From Acidobacteriota bacterium (GTDB lineage: Bacteria > Acidobacteriota > Terriglobia > Terriglobales > Acidobacteriaceae), in NCBI GenBank assembly GCA_018268915.1, contig JAFDVQ010000009.1:62001-126000 (forward strand): a stretch of 64,000 bases of DNA, given 5' to 3'. The notes under the pieces were generated by a model. It was not told the DNA's origin. It searched no databases and worked only from the letters and a program-made list of their open reading frames with translations. Shown here one piece after another: positions 8,652-17,064 of the stretch (within the stretch, counting starts at the first letter, position 1; each line of letters begins with the position of its first letter). The translations under genes and the position numbers were made by a program.

Positions 8652-9287
8652 ATGGTGAACTCAGACGCAGCACTGCGAAAGCTGGTAGTTGCGATTGCGA
8701 GTGGGAACTCTGCGGACTCTTCGCACTTGCTGGCTGAAGATCCGGCATTGGCAAAGTCCTGCTTCGAGAACACCAATACAACACGCGCAGCTGCAAAAGA
8801 GCATTTCATTGCCCAGGTGGGACGATACATTTACCGCGGAGACACAGCTCTGCACTTCGCTGCCGCAGCTCATGACGCCGGGACGATTCGCGCGCTGATC
8901 GTGCAAGGTGCTGACGTTCGCGCCAGAAACCGTCTTGGCGATGAGCCGCTCCATGCAGCCTCGGTTGGAAGCCCTGGTTCTGAGCGATGGAATCCGAAGA
9001 TGCAATCAGACGCGATTGCCGTCCTCATCAACGCCGGTGCCGACCCGAACAGCGTGAACAAGATGGGCGTGTCACCGCTGCACAAAGCCGTGCGAACTCG
9101 GTGCGCCGATGCAGTTCGGACTTTGCTTGAATCAGGAGCAGACCCCGCGAAGAAGAACAAGCGCGGTTCGAACTCGATGCTCCTGGCGCGCATGAATACG
9201 GGCCGGGGCGGCGCAGGATCACCGCAGGCGAAAGCAGAGCAGCAACAGATTCTGAAGTTGCTGGGGGCAGTAAAATCGACTGAGTGA
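8652..9287 (+). CDS. Ankyrin-repeat protein
   Basis: A 211-residue soluble protein with about three ankyrin repeats: residues 63-94 (GDTALHFAAAAHDAGTIRALI), 95-137 (GDEPLHAAS, with an insertion) and 138-170 (GVSPLHKAVRTRCADAVRTLL). A fourth, degenerate repeat follows. The repeats mediate protein-protein binding; no enzymatic domain or signal peptide is present, so it is cytoplasmic with an unknown partner. A good ribosome-binding site (AGGAGG, 8641-8646) precedes the ATG. Its stop overlaps the GTG start of the next gene by 4 bases, implying co-translation with the DUF374 acyltransferase and queA. Confidence 0.88.
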   Translation: MVNSDAALRKLVVAIASGNSADSSHLLAEDPALAKSCFENTNTTRAAAKEHFIAQVGRYIYRGDTALHFAAAAHDAGTIRALIVQGADVRARNRLGDEPLHAASVGSPGSERWNPKMQSDAIAVLINAGADPNSVNKMGVSPLHKAVRTRCADAVRTLLESGADPAKKNKRGSNSMLLARMNTGRGGAGSPQAKAEQQQILKLLGAVKSTE

Positions 9288-9979
9288 ACCGCGAGAACAG
9301 CCCTGAATTCACACTGGCACAGCGAATCGTGCTGGCAATTGTGCCGCGCATCGTCTGGGCGCTGCTTTGGATTTTTGGGCGGACCTGGCGCTTCGAAATC
9401 ATCGCGGAAGACGGCGTCACCCCAGTTCTCTTCGGGCAAAAGGCAGGCCCGGAGATTTACTGCTTCTGGCACCAGTGCGTGCTTCCCTGCACCGTCTATT
9501 TCCGGAAGTCGAATGCCGTCATTCTCATCAGCCAGAGCTTCGATGGTGAGTTGATCACACGCATCCTCAGGATGTTCGGCTTTGATGCTGTCCGTGGTTC
9601 CAGTTCAAGGGGCTCGCGAGAAGGACTGTTGGGGCTGAACCAGGTCATAGAAACTGGTCGCACGGCGATCTTCACCGCCGACGGCCCGCGAGGACCGATT
9701 TACCAGACCAAAATGGGGCCCATCAAACTGGCACAGTCAACCGGCGCTCCCATAGGCGCATTCCATCTGCAGCCCGAGAAGGCCTGGGTTATGAATTCGT
9801 GGGACCGCTTTCTCGTCCCGAAGCCCTTCACTCGCATCGTGGTCAGCTGGGCACAATGGACGCAGGTCTCCTCGGACTTGTCAGCCGATAAGTTCGACGC
9901 AAAACGGCAGGAACTGAACGACGCATTGGAACGGGCACGAATCCGATCTTATGAACACCTGGGGCTGCCGAGTCGATGA
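9284..9979 (+). CDS. DUF374 / lysophospholipid acyltransferase-like protein
   Basis: A 231-residue protein of the DUF374 family, a branch of the LPLAT acyltransferases. It has an N-terminal hydrophobic segment (about 11-27), FWHQCVLP in place of the H-x4-D core, SQSFDGELI, GSSSRGSREGL and FTADGPRGP. The last two are the family's substrate-site loops. Relatives are proposed to act on lipid A or phospholipid precursors at the inner membrane. The start is GTG within the overlapping stop of the ankyrin gene (GTGA), and its stop overlaps the queA ATG. Lipid acylation is inferred from the family; the true substrate is unknown. Confidence 0.85.
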   Translation: MNRENSPEFTLAQRIVLAIVPRIVWALLWIFGRTWRFEIIAEDGVTPVLFGQKAGPEIYCFWHQCVLPCTVYFRKSNAVILISQSFDGELITRILRMFGFDAVRGSSSRGSREGLLGLNQVIETGRTAIFTADGPRGPIYQTKMGPIKLAQSTGAPIGAFHLQPEKAWVMNSWDRFLVPKPFTRIVVSWAQWTQVSSDLSADKFDAKRQELNDALERARIRSYEHLGLPSR

Positions 9980-11052
9980 ACGATCTGCTGGTCACCGATT
10001 TCGACTACGACCTGCCCGAAGAATTGATTGCGCAGGAGCCCCCGGCCGAGCGCGGCACCAGCCGCATGCTGGTTATAGATCGTACGAGCGGAGCATTACG
10101 CGACAGCCAGTTCACTGAATTCCCTTCTCTGTTACGAGAAGGCGATCTGCTGGTGCTCAACGACAGCCGCGTCATCCCGGCAAGGCTCTACGCCAGGCGA
10201 ACTCTGCAGCGAGAAAAAGAAAAGCCCACGGGGCGCATCGAGGTGATGCTCACCGGGCCCGCCGGCGAAAACCGTTGGCATGCATTGGTTCGGCCGGGAC
10301 GCAAAGTCGCCATCGGCGAACGGCTCGTCTTCCCGGCGCACGATGGCTCGATCGCGCTTGAAGCTGAAGTCCTGGAGCGCGGTCAGTTTGGCGACCGGCT
10401 GATCGAATTTGCTCCAGTCGATGACTTTTTTGGCGAGCTCGAACGCGTTGGCCACATCCCACTTCCGCCATACATCCACCGCGACGACGCGGCATCAGAC
10501 CGAGAGCGCTATCAGACTGTCTTTTCGCGAGAGCGCGGCTCCGTCGCTGCTCCGACGGCCGGGCTCCACTTCACACCTCAGACGCTCGATGCGATCGCAG
10601 CTCGCGGAGCCAAAATTGCGCGGGTGACCCTGCATGTTGGGCTCGGCACCTTCGCTCCCCTGCGCGTGGAGCGCGTAGATGAAGTGCACCTTCACGGCGA
10701 GCGGTATAGCATTTCGGCCGAATCCGCCGCCGCCCTAAACCGCGCCCGCGCCGCGGGCCGTCGGATCGTCGCAGTCGGGACCACAGTGGTCCGTACTCTT
10801 GAATCCGCGGCGCTTCAAGCCGGCACCGATCCGATCGCCCCGCACTCCGGCGATACCGATATCTTCATTGCGCCAGGTTTCCAATTCAGGATAGTTAACG
10901 GGCTCTTGACCAACTTCCACCTGCCGCAGTCCAGCCTGCTGATGCTCGTGAGCGCCTTTGCGAGGCGCGACCACGTCCTGGCAGCCTACGAACACGCCGT
11001 AGAAAACCGGTACCGTTTTTTCAGCTACGGCGACTGTATGTTTCTGGCATAA
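9976..11052 (+). CDS. queA: S-adenosylmethionine:tRNA ribosyltransferase-isomerase
   Basis: Transfers and isomerises the ribosyl part of SAM onto 7-aminomethyl-7-deazaguanine in tRNA, making epoxyqueuosine at wobble position 34. The 358-residue length is standard. Landmarks are IAQEP near the N-terminus, LVLNDSRVIPARL, APTAGLHFT, HVGLGTFAPLR followed by HLHGERY, and TNFHLPQSSLLMLVSAF. It is the last gene of the ankyrin-DUF374-queA run (4-base ATGA overlap). No other queuosine genes are in the window. Confidence 0.97.
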   Translation: MNDLLVTDFDYDLPEELIAQEPPAERGTSRMLVIDRTSGALRDSQFTEFPSLLREGDLLVLNDSRVIPARLYARRTLQREKEKPTGRIEVMLTGPAGENRWHALVRPGRKVAIGERLVFPAHDGSIALEAEVLERGQFGDRLIEFAPVDDFFGELERVGHIPLPPYIHRDDAASDRERYQTVFSRERGSVAAPTAGLHFTPQTLDAIAARGAKIARVTLHVGLGTFAPLRVERVDEVHLHGERYSISAESAAALNRARAAGRRIVAVGTTVVRTLESAALQAGTDPIAPHSGDTDIFIAPGFQFRIVNGLLTNFHLPQSSLLMLVSAFARRDHVLAAYEHAVENRYRFFSYGDCMFLA

Positions 11053-11229
11053 ACCGCATCAAAGCCTGTAAGGGAACCCCTTTCCCGTATTGATTGTTCG
11101 CTTAAAGTTCCAACCTGTGGGATGCGATAGACTTACGCCGTACGCACCTATAGAGATTTAAACCAGCGCACAGCCCCGGTCTGAACATCCTCCTCTCGGG
11201 CTTAACCAGATTAAGGAAACTATCACGAA

Positions 11230-12318
11230 ATGACTGCTACCAGAGATACGATCCTCGTCACCGGCGGTGCGGGATTCATCGGTTCGAATTTTGTCTTGCG
11301 ATGGCTCGAGAAGGTTGGGACCCCCGTCGTAAACCTCGACCTGCTTACCTACGCCGGCAATCCTGCAAACCTCGCGTCGGTGGAAGACGATTCCCGCTAT
11401 CAGTTAGTTCGCGCTGACATCTGCGACGCGGAGGCTGTGGCTGCTGCCATCGCGGAGAATCGCCCTCGCGCAGTTGTCCACTTTGCGGCGGAGAGCCATG
11501 TCGACCGCTCCATCATCGATCCAGGAGCCTTCATTCGCACCAACGTGCAGGGCACCTATACGCTCCTCGAGCAGACACGCCGCTACTGGTCCGAGCTCGA
11601 GGGTTCTGCCAAAGAGAACTTCCGCTTCCTACATGTTTCGACCGACGAGGTGTATGGAACGCTCGGTCCTGACGATCCTGCATTCTCTGAGACGACCCCC
11701 TACGCGCCGAACAGCCCATATGCCGCATCGAAGGCTGGCTCCGACCATCTGGCTCGTGCCTATTTTCATACCTACAAAATGCCCGTACTCACCACGAACT
11801 GCTCCAACAACTACGGGCCGTTTCAATTCCCCGAAAAACTCATTCCGCTCATGATTCTCAACGCCCTTGAGGGCAAGCCGCTTCCTGTTTATGGAGACGG
11901 ACAGAACGTGCGCGACTGGCTCTTCGTTGATGATCACTGCTCTGCTATCCGCACCGTGCTTGACCGCGGCCAACTCGGAGAGACCTACAACGTAGGCGGC
12001 AACAGCGAGCGAAACAACATGCATGTGGTGGAAACCATCTGCGACCTGGTCGATGAACTACGGCCTGATGCGAAGATTAGCCCGCGCCGCAAGTTGATCA
12101 AATTCGTAACCGACCGCCCCGGCCACGACCGCCGCTACGCCATCGATGCCCGCAAGATTGCCAGCGAACTCGGCTGGCAGCCCTCCGTGAAATTCGAACA
12201 GGGCCTGCGCCACACCGTGGAGTGGTATCTGAATCACTCCGAGTGGGTGGAGAACGTGCGCAGCGGCGGCTATCTCAACTGGATCAAGCAGAACTACGAG
12301 GAGCGGATCGCGCAATGA
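11230..12318 (+). CDS. rfbB: dTDP-glucose 4,6-dehydratase
   Basis: Second step of dTDP-L-rhamnose synthesis. A 362-residue extended SDR enzyme with the NAD motif GGAGFIG (12-18), HFAAESHVDRS (84-94), catalytic TDE (138-140) and YxxxK (Tyr164, Lys168). It opens a four-gene operon in which every junction overlaps by 4 bases. The 177 bases upstream are the only plausible promoter region; a weak hairpin GGGAA/TTCCC (11072-11086) after queA may be a partial terminator, but I see no clear -35/-10 pair. Confidence 0.97.
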   Translation: MTATRDTILVTGGAGFIGSNFVLRWLEKVGTPVVNLDLLTYAGNPANLASVEDDSRYQLVRADICDAEAVAAAIAENRPRAVVHFAAESHVDRSIIDPGAFIRTNVQGTYTLLEQTRRYWSELEGSAKENFRFLHVSTDEVYGTLGPDDPAFSETTPYAPNSPYAASKAGSDHLARAYFHTYKMPVLTTNCSNNYGPFQFPEKLIPLMILNALEGKPLPVYGDGQNVRDWLFVDDHCSAIRTVLDRGQLGETYNVGGNSERNNMHVVETICDLVDELRPDAKISPRRKLIKFVTDRPGHDRRYAIDARKIASELGWQPSVKFEQGLRHTVEWYLNHSEWVENVRSGGYLNWIKQNYEERIAQ

Positions 12319-13214
12319 AGGGAATCATTCTCGCTGGTGGTTCTGGAACGAGGCTCTATCCGGTCACGCATGTCGTTTCCAAACAGCTTCTCCCCGTGTA
12401 CGACAAGCCAATGATCTACTACCCGCTGAGCACGCTGATGCTCGCCGGGTTGCGCGACATCCTGATCATCTCTACGCCGGAAGACACGCAGCGCTTCGCC
12501 GATCTTCTTGGCGATGGCAAGCGCTGGGGCATCAACCTCAGCTACGCTGTGCAGCCTAAGCCTGAAGGACTTGCCCAGGCCTTCACCATCGGCAAGCAAT
12601 TCATCGGCGGGGACGCGTGTTCTCTCATCCTCGGCGACAACATCTTCTACGGCCAGTCGTTCTCGCGCGATCTGCAGAAGGCGGCAAAGCTGAGCAGCGG
12701 AGCGACTGTCTTTGCTTACCCCGTTCACGATCCAGAACGCTACGGCGTGGTGGAGTTCGACGCATCAGGCCACGCGATCAGCATTGAAGAAAAGCCCAGG
12801 CAGCCCAAATCGCGCTACGCCGTTACCGGACTCTACTTCTACGACAACGATGTTGTAAAGCTCGCAGAGAACCTGAAGCCATCTGCTCGCGGCGAGCTTG
12901 AAATTACAGACCTTAATCGTCTCTATCTGCAGTCCGGCAAGCTGAAGGTCCAGGTCATGAGTCGTGGTATGGCGTGGCTTGATACCGGTACCCATGATTC
13001 TCTCTTTGAAGCTGGGCTTTACATCCAGACCATCGAACGACGACAGGGTCTGATGATCGCCTGTCCCGAGGAGATCGCTTATCACTTCGGCTACATCAAC
13101 GGCGATCAACTCGAAGAGCTTGCGAAGCCGGTCGCAAAGAGCCATTACGGCCAGTATCTTCTCGCCCTGAAGAATGAGCGTCACATTCCCGGCGGATCGG
13201 GCGACACGCTATGA
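12315..13214 (+). CDS. rfbA: Glucose-1-phosphate thymidylyltransferase
   Basis: Makes dTDP-glucose from dTTP and glucose-1-phosphate, the first step of the rhamnose pathway. At 299 residues it has GGSGTRLYP (8-16) and KQLLPVYDKPMIYYPL (23-38), the signature of RmlA enzymes, and LGDNIFYG. The start is the ATG overlapping the rfbB stop; the open frame continues upstream, but that extension is inside rfbB. RmlA is usually feedback-inhibited by dTDP-rhamnose. The gene order rfbB-A-C-D places the second enzyme first, a common arrangement. Confidence 0.96.
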   Translation: MKGIILAGGSGTRLYPVTHVVSKQLLPVYDKPMIYYPLSTLMLAGLRDILIISTPEDTQRFADLLGDGKRWGINLSYAVQPKPEGLAQAFTIGKQFIGGDACSLILGDNIFYGQSFSRDLQKAAKLSSGATVFAYPVHDPERYGVVEFDASGHAISIEEKPRQPKSRYAVTGLYFYDNDVVKLAENLKPSARGELEITDLNRLYLQSGKLKVQVMSRGMAWLDTGTHDSLFEAGLYIQTIERRQGLMIACPEEIAYHFGYINGDQLEELAKPVAKSHYGQYLLALKNERHIPGGSGDTL

Positions 13215-13756
13215 ACATTGAAGAAACTTCCCTGCCCGGCGTGCTGCTCATCACGCCGAGAGTGTTCAGCGACAGTCGCGGCGCCTTCTGGGAAACGTGG
13301 AATCACAAAGCGTTCGAAGAGGTCGGCATGCCCTGCACGTGGGTGCAGGATAACTTTTCCGTCTCGAAGAAGAACGTCATTCGCGGCCTTCACTATCAAA
13401 TTACTCAGGCACAGGGAAAGCTGGTGCGAGTTGCCTTCGGTGCCGTGCTCGACGTCGCGGTCGATCTGCGCCGCCACTCTCCATACTTCGGAAAGCACGT
13501 CGCAGTGGAGTTGAACGAGGACAATGCCCGGATGCTCTGGGTACCCGAAGGATTTGGACACGGGTTTCTCGTCCTGAGCGAGAAGGCAGGATTTGCCTAC
13601 AAGGTCACCGACTATTACAACCCAAAGGGCGAGCGCACGATCGTCTGGAATGACCCAGAACTCGCCATCCAATGGCCGGTGAAGCCGGAAGAAGCCATCG
13701 TCTCCGATAAAGACGCGCAGGGAGCGACGCTCGCCACCGCAGAGGTCTTTGCTTGA
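13211..13756 (+). CDS. rfbC: dTDP-4-dehydrorhamnose 3,5-epimerase
   Basis: Epimerises C3 and C5 of dTDP-4-keto-6-deoxyglucose. The 181-residue cupin protein has the catalytic base His61 in IRGLHYQ, Lys70 and the Asp84 region (AVDLRRHSP), plus the conserved WVPEGFGHGFLVLS. It overlaps rfbA (ATGA) and rfbD (TTGA). Intact and of standard length. Confidence 0.96.
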   Translation: MNIEETSLPGVLLITPRVFSDSRGAFWETWNHKAFEEVGMPCTWVQDNFSVSKKNVIRGLHYQITQAQGKLVRVAFGAVLDVAVDLRRHSPYFGKHVAVELNEDNARMLWVPEGFGHGFLVLSEKAGFAYKVTDYYNPKGERTIVWNDPELAIQWPVKPEEAIVSDKDAQGATLATAEVFA

Positions 13757-14664
13757 GCAGCCGTCCGCGAGTGCTGGTGACGGGTGCAGACGGGCAGGTG
13801 GGACGCGCGCTCCTCTCGCAATTCGGCAACACGTCAGAACTCATCGCATGCAATCGCCAGACACTCGATCTATCCAACGCAGATCAGATTCGCGGTAAGA
13901 TCCGCGACACCAGGCCAGACATCATCCTCAATGCCGGGGCTTACACCGCGGTCGATCGCGCGGAGACCGAACGCGACCTCGCCATGTCCATCAACGGCCA
14001 GGCCCCCGGGTTACTCGCAGAAGAAGCAAAGAGAACTGGAGCACTGCTGATTCATTACTCCACCGACTATGTCTTCGATGGCTCAAAAAACGGCCCCTGG
14101 ATCGAAGATGATCGCACCAATCCGCTCAGCGTCTACGGCGCAAGCAAGCTGGCCGGAGAAGAGGCGATTCGCTCCGTCGGCGGGCGATACCTGATCTTCC
14201 GAACGAGCTGGGTCTACGCCGCTGAGGGCAAGAATTTCTTGCTGACCATGCTGCGGCTCGGGCGTGAACGTGATTCTCTCAACGTGGTCGACGACCAGGT
14301 TGGCGCCCCCACCACATCTGCCGAACTTGCCCGCGCCACGCACGAAATCGCAACCGGCATCCCTACTGGCAGTTTCGGCTCCGATTCCGACTGGGCCGGA
14401 ACCTACCACATGACGTGCGCTGGCAGCGTTTCCTGGTGCGGATTCGCGCGGGCAATCTTCGAGGTTGCTCCGCGATTACTCGACGGAAAGAAACCGTCCG
14501 TAAATCCGATCAAGACCAGCGAGTATCCGACCCCCGCCAGGAGGCCGCTCAACTCGCTCTTGTCGAACGAGAAACTGGCAGCTCGATTCGGGGTCAGGCT
14601 GGCGGGCTGGCAATCCGCCTTGGACGAGGTGCTCATATCCATCGCCGGGAAGCAGAAGACCTGA
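13753..14664 (+). CDS. rfbD: dTDP-4-dehydrorhamnose reductase
   Basis: Final reduction giving dTDP-L-rhamnose, the donor for rhamnose in lipopolysaccharide O-antigen or exopolysaccharide. A 303-residue SDR protein with TGADGQVG (10-17), YSTDYVFDG (102-110) and the catalytic Tyr128/Lys132 in VYGASK. It begins with TTG inside the overlapping rfbC stop (TTGA); the next in-frame ATG would cut off the nucleotide-binding motif, which decides the start. It ends the operon; no rhamnosyltransferase is nearby. Confidence 0.95.
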   Translation: MSSRPRVLVTGADGQVGRALLSQFGNTSELIACNRQTLDLSNADQIRGKIRDTRPDIILNAGAYTAVDRAETERDLAMSINGQAPGLLAEEAKRTGALLIHYSTDYVFDGSKNGPWIEDDRTNPLSVYGASKLAGEEAIRSVGGRYLIFRTSWVYAAEGKNFLLTMLRLGRERDSLNVVDDQVGAPTTSAELARATHEIATGIPTGSFGSDSDWAGTYHMTCAGSVSWCGFARAIFEVAPRLLDGKKPSVNPIKTSEYPTPARRPLNSLLSNEKLAARFGVRLAGWQSALDEVLISIAGKQKT

Positions 14665-14772
14665 CTTTTCGGCAAGCCCCTTTCCTTTCAGGCGTGCCGA
14701 CAGTACCACGGTGTATGCGCCCTCGCTGGGTAACGCTTCCCCGCCTCATCTAGCGGCAGGTACTGTAGAGCC

Positions 14773-16386
14773 ATGGACTCCATCTCAACCCCAGAGAGCC
14801 CCGCTCCGGTTCACGCAGAGCCCGTGGAGGCCGCTCCGGAAGCAACGACCCCGTTTCAGCGGCTCCTGGCACGCGTCTTTACCCGGCACGTGATGAACAT
14901 CGCGATCATTGTGGTTCTGCCGATGATCTTCTCCGTCTCTCTCAATCCACTGTGCCGAAGCCTCGAAGATCCTGATCTCTGGTGGCACCTTGCGGATGCT
15001 CGTCAGCTGGTCACCACGCATCACTTCATGCACGCGGAGCCCAATTCCTTCACCGTAGGCGGCAAGCCCTGGGTCAACCCGGAATGGCTCGCAGAACTGC
15101 CCTACTGGTTCAGTTACAAGGTCCTGCACTATCAGGGAATCTATCTCGTAGAGTGGCTCGTCCTTTGCGCAAATCTCATTTTCCTGTACTGGCGTGGTTA
15201 CAAGCGCTCAGGCCATGCTGGTGCTGCATGGTGGGCGGCGGCGTTGGCCTTCGTGCTCGTATCAGTAAATGCCGGACCGCGTACCATCGCGTTCGCATAC
15301 CTGGCAATGAGCGCGGAACTCGCCATTCTGGAAGCTCATGAGCGGGGAAACTCGCGCGGCCTTTGGCTCTTGCCTCCGCTGTTCTGCTTGTGGATCAACC
15401 TGCACGGAAGCTGGCTGATCGGACTGGCCTTATTTGTTCTGTATATTCTTTGCGGAAGCTTCCCTTTCAAAAGGGGCGCGATTGAGCAGGAGGCATTTTC
15501 GGCGGCGGCGCGCAATCGGCTTCTGACCGTTCTTGGTCTCTGCGTTGTCGCTTTGCTAATCAATCCGTATGGCTGGCATCTGCCATGGAATCCCATCGAC
15601 ATGATGACCAACCAGAAGCTGAACATCGCCAACGTCGCCGAGTGGAAGCCGCTTAGTCTTAGTACTATCGCTGGAATGTCGGCCTTTGGCGCGATGTGCC
15701 TCATGGTTGTCGTGAATGCCTTCAAGGGGCGGAAGTGGCGCATCTACGAACTTGCCTTCGTTTTCTTTGCGTGGTTCGCGGCGCTCGACCATATGCGCTT
15801 CCTCTTCCTGGCCGCAGTCCTCACGACACCAATCCTTGCGGTGGACATCCGACGCGGCTTCGATCTCGAATCCGACAAGAAAACCATTCCTGCAGCAAAT
15901 GCCTTTATGGTTGTCGCCGCGCTCGTGGTGATCGGCATGATCTTCCCCAGTGAAGCGAAGCTTACTCGAAAACTCGGCACGTTCTTCCCGATGAAGACCA
16001 TCGCGGCCATTCAGCCGACCTGGCGGACATTCAACTCCGACTACGTCGGCGGGATGATGACCTTTCAATCGAAGCCCGAATTCATCGATTCGCGCTTCGA
16101 CATCTTCGAGCATGAAGGCGTTCTGGCTGACTATTTGAAGGCTATGTACCTCGTCTCGTCATTCGAGGTCCTCGACAAGCACCGCATCGATCACCTCCTT
16201 TTGACCGACACCATGCCCCTGAGCTACCTGCTCAAGCACTCGGCGGGATGGACCATCATCAAGCGGGAGCGGACCCACGATGATCTTTACGTGATGTTCG
16301 CCCGCACGCCGGGAGCGCCCGCCGGGTCCGTTGCCTCCGATGCCGGAGATGGAGGACCCATCATCAAGGATGAAGAAGACAAGTAG
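14773..16386 (+). CDS. Large polytopic membrane protein, possibly GT-C glycosyltransferase-like
   Basis: A 537-residue inner-membrane protein with a proline- and glutamate-rich cytoplasmic N-terminus (1-35) and roughly ten hydrophobic segments, the first near 43-60. The loop after the first segment carries EDPDLWWHLADARQL and then GKPWVNPEWLAELPYW. This D-x-D-type loop is shared by a family of bacterial GT-C-like proteins whose substrate is unknown. The C-terminal 150 residues are mainly soluble, and the tail is acidic. It lies 108 bases after the rhamnose operon, which fits a role in surface polysaccharide assembly, but this is context only. Confidence 0.7.
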   Translation: MDSISTPESPAPVHAEPVEAAPEATTPFQRLLARVFTRHVMNIAIIVVLPMIFSVSLNPLCRSLEDPDLWWHLADARQLVTTHHFMHAEPNSFTVGGKPWVNPEWLAELPYWFSYKVLHYQGIYLVEWLVLCANLIFLYWRGYKRSGHAGAAWWAAALAFVLVSVNAGPRTIAFAYLAMSAELAILEAHERGNSRGLWLLPPLFCLWINLHGSWLIGLALFVLYILCGSFPFKRGAIEQEAFSAAARNRLLTVLGLCVVALLINPYGWHLPWNPIDMMTNQKLNIANVAEWKPLSLSTIAGMSAFGAMCLMVVVNAFKGRKWRIYELAFVFFAWFAALDHMRFLFLAAVLTTPILAVDIRRGFDLESDKKTIPAANAFMVVAALVVIGMIFPSEAKLTRKLGTFFPMKTIAAIQPTWRTFNSDYVGGMMTFQSKPEFIDSRFDIFEHEGVLADYLKAMYLVSSFEVLDKHRIDHLLLTDTMPLSYLLKHSAGWTIIKRERTHDDLYVMFARTPGAPAGSVASDAGDGGPIIKDEEDK

Positions 16387-16513
16387 TCAGCTCAGGCTCT
16401 TCCCGAACTATGATTCTTGAACAATTTGAGTCAGACCTGGCAATGAATTGTCGCTGGGCGGCAACGAGGCCGTGTTTTCTATCGCGAGTCCGTCCAGTCT
16501 CTTGATCTCTGGA

Positions 16514-16529
16514 TGTGACAAGCATCACT
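16514..16529. promoter_or_regulatory. CRP/FNR-like palindrome TGTGA-N6-TCACT
   Basis: TGTGA at 16514-16518, six bases, TCACT at 16525-16529, differing from the E. coli CRP consensus TGTGA-N6-TCACA in one base. It sits just before the gene for a protein with a cyclic-nucleotide-binding domain. A dimeric CRP/FNR-family regulator is the natural candidate to bind it. Match to consensus is seen; binding is inferred. Confidence 0.5.
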
Positions 16530-16584
16530 GGTGGCGATTTGCATTCATGAAACCATGAGGCGAATTGGTCTTCCAGTGATCGCC

Positions 16585-17028
16585 ATGGCCACACGAACGT
16601 TCTGGAGTGCTTCTGTGAATTTTGATTCATCCTCGTTTGTCGCTGAGAAGGAACTCGTGGAAGCCCTGGAGAAACGATCGGCGACAGTGATTTGCGATGA
16701 GGATCGAAAGCTCTTCGTTCAGGGGGGTAATCCCAACGGCCTCTATATCTTGCGGAAGGGTACAGCCACACTTTCCATGGAATCGCCCACCGGTGGAGTG
16801 TTGATGTCCATCACGCTCTTTCCGGGTTCCCTGATGGGTCTGCCGGCGCTGATCGGGAACGAACCGTATACCCTGACGGGAACCGCGAGAAAGGGTTCGG
16901 AGTTCGGATTCGTTTCCCGTGAGGATTTCAACAGCCTCATGCTTACAGATCCCTCCCTCGCAGTCCGAGTCCTGCGTGTACTGGCCGCTGAAGTGCGAAC
17001 CGCTCGCCACGCTATTTCGGAAATCTGA
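16585..17028 (+). CDS. Cyclic-nucleotide-binding-domain protein without a DNA-binding domain
   Basis: A CRP-like effector-binding domain, with the beta-roll GLYILRKGTATLSMES and GGVLMSITLFPGSLMGLPALIGNEPYTLT split around the phosphate-binding region, then the C-helix (PSLAVRVLRVLAAEVRTARH). The protein stops right there, where a CRP protein would continue into its winged-helix DNA-binding domain. It is therefore a stand-alone sensor, about 147 residues. The frame is open from a GTG at 16531, but that start abuts the CRP-like palindrome and leaves no ribosome-binding site; I use the ATG at 16585, without strong proof. The usual PRSAER-type cAMP signature is not seen, so the ligand is unknown. 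Confidence 0.75.
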   Translation: MATRTFWSASVNFDSSSFVAEKELVEALEKRSATVICDEDRKLFVQGGNPNGLYILRKGTATLSMESPTGGVLMSITLFPGSLMGLPALIGNEPYTLTGTARKGSEFGFVSREDFNSLMLTDPSLAVRVLRVLAAEVRTARHAISEI

Positions 17029-17064
17029 ACACTCGACTATTCGCCAGGCCGGATCCCGGGGCGC

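Noticed and set aside
11053..11229. Promoter or terminator between queA and rfbB
   Set aside because: GGGAA/TTCCC stem is only 5 bp and no T-run follows; no convincing -35/-10 pair.
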